Of a stretch of DNA of 9,768 nt, positions 7,170 to 9,768 are shown in pieces. The stretch is taken from NCBI GenBank assembly GCA_040005265.1, contig JBDTZF010000106.1:1-9768 (forward strand), in the 5' to 3' direction. Under the pieces are notes generated by a model. It did no database searches and was not told where the DNA came from. It saw nothing but the letters and a program-made list of their open reading frames with translations. The stretch's first letter is position 1. Every line of letters starts with the position of its first letter. The stretch comes from JBDTZF01 sp040005265 (GTDB lineage Bacteria > Verrucomicrobiota > Verrucomicrobiia > Chthoniobacterales > UBA10450). A program made the position numbers and the translations under genes.

Positions 7170-7865
7170 GTGATCGCGGTCACGTTCGCTTTGCCGGCGG
7201 AAAGCTCGCACTTTGTGCGGCTTCTCCGAGATAAAACCGATCACGTTCAGAACGGCGTTTCGACGATCTCCGGTAAAATCGACAATGTTGCGGTTGAAAT
7301 CCTTCACACCGGCGTGGGAGAAAAAATCTGCACGCGACGTCTGGAGCGCTTCCTTCAGGATCGACAATTCGAATTTCTGATCAGCGCCGGTTTTGCGGGC
7401 GCGCTGACCGATCGATTAGCCGCAGGGGAACTCGTGTTCGCGAAGAACTTCTCGACGATCGCATTTGCTCAACCCGCTTCAAAACCGACAATCCACTTTG
7501 CCGATCTTCATACGGCGGCGGCGATGATCGATAGCGCGGACGCGCGAAAAGAGATGGCGCGAACAACCGGCGCTGTGGCCGTGGACATGGAAACACAATT
7601 CATTGCCCGCATCTGCTCCGAGCATGCTTTGCCCATGCTCTCGCTGCGCGCCATTAGCGATACGCCAAGCGATCCGTTTCCGGCGCCGCCGGACGTATTA
7701 TTCAATATCACGGCTCAGCGAACCGATATGCTCAAGCTCGCGGCGTTTTTTCTAGCGCATCCAAATCGCATACCCCGGTTGATTCAATTCGCGCGAAGGA
7801 TCGGTCGCGCGAAAGAAGTCCTGGCGAAAGCAGTGGCTGAAGGGATAAGCCGCCAGCAGGTCTAG
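7170..7865 (+). CDS. Nucleosidase/phosphorylase-superfamily enzyme, HpnG-like
   Basis: A 231-residue protein of the PNP/UDP phosphorylase superfamily, which cleaves the N-glycosidic bond of purine nucleosides; the MTA/SAH nucleosidases and hopanoid-associated HpnG belong here. Seen: the opening IAVTFALPAES (E11 is where MTA/SAH nucleosidases carry a catalytic acid), LHTGVG (45-50), LISAGFAGALTDRLAAGELV (70-89), AVDMETQFIA (137-146; the DME is the ribose-binding element), and LRAISDTPSDP (159-169) with D164 as the expected catalytic aspartate. The middle, between GELV and AVDME, is only about 46 residues, much shorter than in MTA/SAH nucleosidase. The run TAAAMIDSADARKEMARTTGA fits HpnG-like members better. 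No other hopanoid gene is present, so the substrate stays open. The GTG at 7170 is chosen because the family's first strand begins right there; the same frame is open further upstream but runs through the palindromic repeat and antisense to the previous gene's frame. Confidence 0.75.
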   Translation: MIAVTFALPAESSHFVRLLRDKTDHVQNGVSTISGKIDNVAVEILHTGVGEKICTRRLERFLQDRQFEFLISAGFAGALTDRLAAGELVFAKNFSTIAFAQPASKPTIHFADLHTAAAMIDSADARKEMARTTGAVAVDMETQFIARICSEHALPMLSLRAISDTPSDPFPAPPDVLFNITAQRTDMLKLAAFFLAHPNRIPRLIQFARRIGRAKEVLAKAVAEGISRQQV

Positions 7866-7883
7866 AGAACGACGTGGTCATTT

Positions 7884-7904
7884 GGGTAAGCCGTCAGCTT
7901 CCCC
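7884..7904. terminator. Imperfect hairpin between convergent genes
   Basis: GGG-T-AAGC (7884-7891) pairs with GCTT-C-CCC (7897-7904) with one T:C mismatch and a 5-base loop. It sits in the 45-base gap between the stops of the nucleosidase (7865) and the cation transporter (7911), where a two-way terminator would be expected. There is no strong T-run on either side, so this is a weak call. Confidence 0.22.
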
Positions 7905-7910
7905 CGCAGA

Positions 7911-8807
7911 CTAGTGAGAAGCCGGCTCGATGTGCACCAGCACATCGGCGATACGCTGATCGGTTTGCTGAATTGCGCGTTTCACTTCATGCGCGATATC
8001 GTGGCCCTCTCGAACCGAGATGCTGGCATTTACGCCGACGTGAAGATCGACATAGAAACGTAAACCCATTTTCCGGACGAAACATTTTTCGACGTTAACA
8101 ACGCCGGGAACAGAACCCGCCGCGGTTTGCACGGCACCAACAATTGGCCCGCGCGGCGCGGTATCCAGGATTTCATGTAACGCCGGCGAAAGGATCCGGT
8201 AGCCGTTCGCGCCGATCAACGCACAGGCAAAGAGCGCGGCCCAATTATCCGCGCTCTGCCATCGCTCGCCGCCAATGAGCGACACCGAAATACCGATAAA
8301 GGCCGCAACTGAAGTCATGGCATCCGTGCGATGATGCCAGGCATCAGTTTGAATAGCCGTGCTCTGCACGCTGCGACCGAATTGATTCACGTATCGATAC
8401 AGCGTCTCCTTTGCAACCACCGCCACGATGAGCACGATCAGCGTGTAAGGCGCCGGCGCGTGGTGTGGCAGAGAGATTTCGTGAACGCTTTCAATGGCAA
8501 GACCGAGCGAGGCGGCAATGACTCCCACCGCGACCACGGCAGCGGCAACCGGTTCGGCTTTGCCGTGACCATAGGGGTGCGTCGCATCGGGCGGGCGCGC
8601 GGCAAATTTCAAACCACCCCAGATCACAATCGAACCACCCACATCAAGCGCGGATTCAATGCCATCAGCAATCAGGACGTAGGCGTTGCCGAAAAGCCCG
8701 GCGGCGATCTTGGCAATCGCCAACGCAACATTAATGGCGAGGCCGAGCAGCGCGACCCGCGCGCCGGTTTGCAGATTCTTCTCCGCGGCGTGAATTTGCG
8801 CTGGCAT
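7911..8807 (-). CDS. Cation diffusion facilitator (CDF) family metal-ion transporter
   Basis: A 298-residue inner-membrane exporter for divalent metals (zinc, iron, manganese or cobalt in this family), normally driven by proton exchange as a dimer. About six membrane helices are visible, starting at GARVALLGLAINVALAIAKIAAG (roughly 15-37). The transport site is carried by EsalD in helix 2 (E51, D55) and HhrtD in helix 5 (H158, D162). The family signature HPYGHGKAEPVAA is at 77-89. The C-terminal cytoplasmic domain (about 217-298) has the usual FYVDLHVGVNASISVREGHDIAHEV pattern in outline and ends HIEPASH. The first site residue is glutamate where YiiP has aspartate. The ATG at 8807 gives a normal-length N-terminus; extending to 8915 would add 36 Arg/Pro-rich residues that are the antisense of the neighbouring gene. 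Its start codon is 2 bases from that of the divergent reductase. The metal cannot be told from sequence. Confidence 0.92.
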   Translation of the reverse strand: MPAQIHAAEKNLQTGARVALLGLAINVALAIAKIAAGLFGNAYVLIADGIESALDVGGSIVIWGGLKFAARPPDATHPYGHGKAEPVAAAVVAVGVIAASLGLAIESVHEISLPHHAPAPYTLIVLIVAVVAKETLYRYVNQFGRSVQSTAIQTDAWHHRTDAMTSVAAFIGISVSLIGGERWQSADNWAALFACALIGANGYRILSPALHEILDTAPRGPIVGAVQTAAGSVPGVVNVEKCFVRKMGLRFYVDLHVGVNASISVREGHDIAHEVKRAIQQTDQRIADVLVHIEPASH

Positions 8808-8809
8808 CG

Positions 8810-9768
8810 ATGAAGGAAACCATACACGCAGTCGTTTACGCAGCGCACGGAAATCCGGCGGACGTTTTGCGGGTCGAACAGGAGCCCTGGCCAACAGCCG
8901 GCCCGGACGAGGCAATCGTGCAAATGTGCGCGGCGCCTATCAATCCGGCGGACCTGAACGCGATTGAAGGAAAATATCCCGGCCGCCGCGAAGTGCCGGC
9001 GACTCCGGGGTTCGAAGGCGCAGGCGTCGTTGTCGAACTTGGGTCCGATGCCGCCAATGTCGTGGTTGGCGATTTGGTAATCTTACCGCACAACCTTGGC
9101 ACCTGGCGCGACGCCGTCGCGGTCAAAGCGGACGACCTGGTTGTCGTTCCATCGGGGATCGATCCCGTGCACGCCGCCATGTTGAAGATCAATCCAATGA
9201 CCGCATGGCGATTGCTGCACGACTATGTCGATCTTAAACAAGGCGACTGGCTGATACAAAACGCCGCGAACTCGGCCGCCGGACGTGCCGTGATCGAAAT
9301 CGCCCACGATCTCGGCTATAAAACGGTCAACGTCGTTCGCCGCAAGGAATTGATCGGCGAACTCCGCGCAGAAGGAGGCGACGTTGTCCTGCTCGACGGC
9401 GAGAATCTTCGCGATGAAGTGAAGTCCACAACGTCCGGCGCGCCAATTAGACTCGCACTGAATGCGGTCGGCGGTGAGAGCGCACTGCGTCTGGCCAATT
9501 GTCTGGCACCAGAATCGACAATGGTCACATTTGGCGCGATGAGCCTGCAGCCCCTGAAAATTCCGAATGGACTGCTCATTTTCAAAGATCTGCGTTTCCG
9601 TGGAATCTGGATTAACAAATGGTACGACAACGCAACTCTGGCGGAACGAATGAAAGCGTTCAGGCCGCTTTTTGAAATGGCAAAGCGAGGCCTGCTGAAA
9701 ACGAAAGTGGAAAAGGCCTACCCGCTGGTACTGGGGCTGGCCTTCATCACCGGGCGCAACCATCGCGC
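8810..9768 (+). CDS. MECR/Etr1-type trans-2-enoyl-ACP/CoA reductase, 3' end cut by the window
   Basis: About 319 residues are read before the right edge; family members are usually 320-340, so nearly the whole gene is here. It is an NADPH-dependent zinc-free medium-chain dehydrogenase that reduces the 2,3 double bond of enoyl thioesters, the last step of fatty-acid elongation. Seen: an N-terminal GroES-like part with INPADLNAIEGKYP (44-57), where Y56 matches the catalytic tyrosine of human MECR and yeast Etr1; NPMTAWRLL (128-136); the nucleotide-binding QNAANSAAGRAVIEIA (150-165) followed by TVNVVRRKE; LALNAVGGESALRL (215-228); and LLIFKDLRFRGIWINKW (255-271), a strong MECR hallmark. The ATG at 8810 is the only sensible start and lacks a Shine-Dalgarno motif. 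After AYPL (303-306, ending at 9727) the family resemblance stops, while another frame resumes it, so an indel near 9728-9741 is likely. Other quinone-oxidoreductase-like MDRs are the alternative, but the motifs favour MECR. Confidence 0.9.
   Translation, partial: MKETIHAVVYAAHGNPADVLRVEQEPWPTAGPDEAIVQMCAAPINPADLNAIEGKYPGRREVPATPGFEGAGVVVELGSDAANVVVGDLVILPHNLGTWRDAVAVKADDLVVVPSGIDPVHAAMLKINPMTAWRLLHDYVDLKQGDWLIQNAANSAAGRAVIEIAHDLGYKTVNVVRRKELIGELRAEGGDVVLLDGENLRDEVKSTTSGAPIRLALNAVGGESALRLANCLAPESTMVTFGAMSLQPLKIPNGLLIFKDLRFRGIWINKWYDNATLAERMKAFRPLFEMAKRGLLKTKVEKAYPLVLGLAFITGRNHR

Noticed and set aside
8769..8797. TTGCAG-N17-GAATTT as a promoter for the enoyl reductase
   Set aside because: The -35 box matches the candidate promoter at 49-77, but the -10 box fits consensus at only 2-3 of 6 positions, too weak to call.
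8808..8915. Longer start for the cation transporter at 8915
   Set aside because: The added 36 residues are Arg/Pro-rich and antisense to the conserved N-terminus of the reductase.
9083..9763. A 226-codon minus-strand open frame opposite the enoyl reductase
   Set aside because: The plus strand carries every MECR motif across this stretch; the antisense peptide is low in recognisable structure.

Overview
The window reads as an ordinary chromosomal stretch from a Gram-negative (diderm) bacterium. It holds an outer-membrane assembly pair (TamB plus an Omp85 barrel), an anti-sigma-like membrane protein, a nucleosidase, a metal-ion exporter and a mitochondrial-type enoyl thioester reductase. The protein style (near absence of Shine-Dalgarno motifs, MECR-type reductase, four-POTRA Omp85 next to TamB, palindromic intergenic repeats) makes me think of a soil Verrucomicrobiota, perhaps Chthoniobacterales-like. 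That placement is an impression from memory, not a measured result. Both window ends cut through genes.

Layout. Positions 1-6249 are on the minus strand. A tamB-like gene (6249-2359) is followed after one base by an Omp85/BamA-TamA-family gene (2357-180). After a 140-base gap comes the first 13 codons of a further gene leaving the left edge, whose start looks like a membrane-anchored SurA/PpiD-type folding factor. Together these would form an envelope-biogenesis cluster: an inner-membrane-anchored periplasm-spanning TamB, its outer-membrane Omp85 partner, and possibly a periplasmic chaperone.

Positions 6389-7865 are on the plus strand, divergent from tamB: a single-pass membrane protein built like an anti-sigma factor, then, after a 61-bp double-hairpin repeat, a small nucleoside-phosphorylase-superfamily enzyme that most resembles HpnG. 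A cation diffusion facilitator gene (8807-7911, minus) converges on it. Head-to-head with that gene, only 2 bases away, starts an enoyl-ACP/CoA reductase (8810 to right edge, plus), whose last ~40 bases look frame-shifted.

I found no rRNA, tRNA, CRISPR array, transposase, phage gene or defence system, and no stretch over 300 bases without a gene. Nothing here is a clear new system. The points most worth a second look are: the palindromic repeat at 7098-7158; the matching promoter-to-start geometry upstream of two genes, suggesting leaderless transcripts; the zinc-less anti-sigma-like protein with no sigma gene beside it; and the likely frameshift at the right edge.
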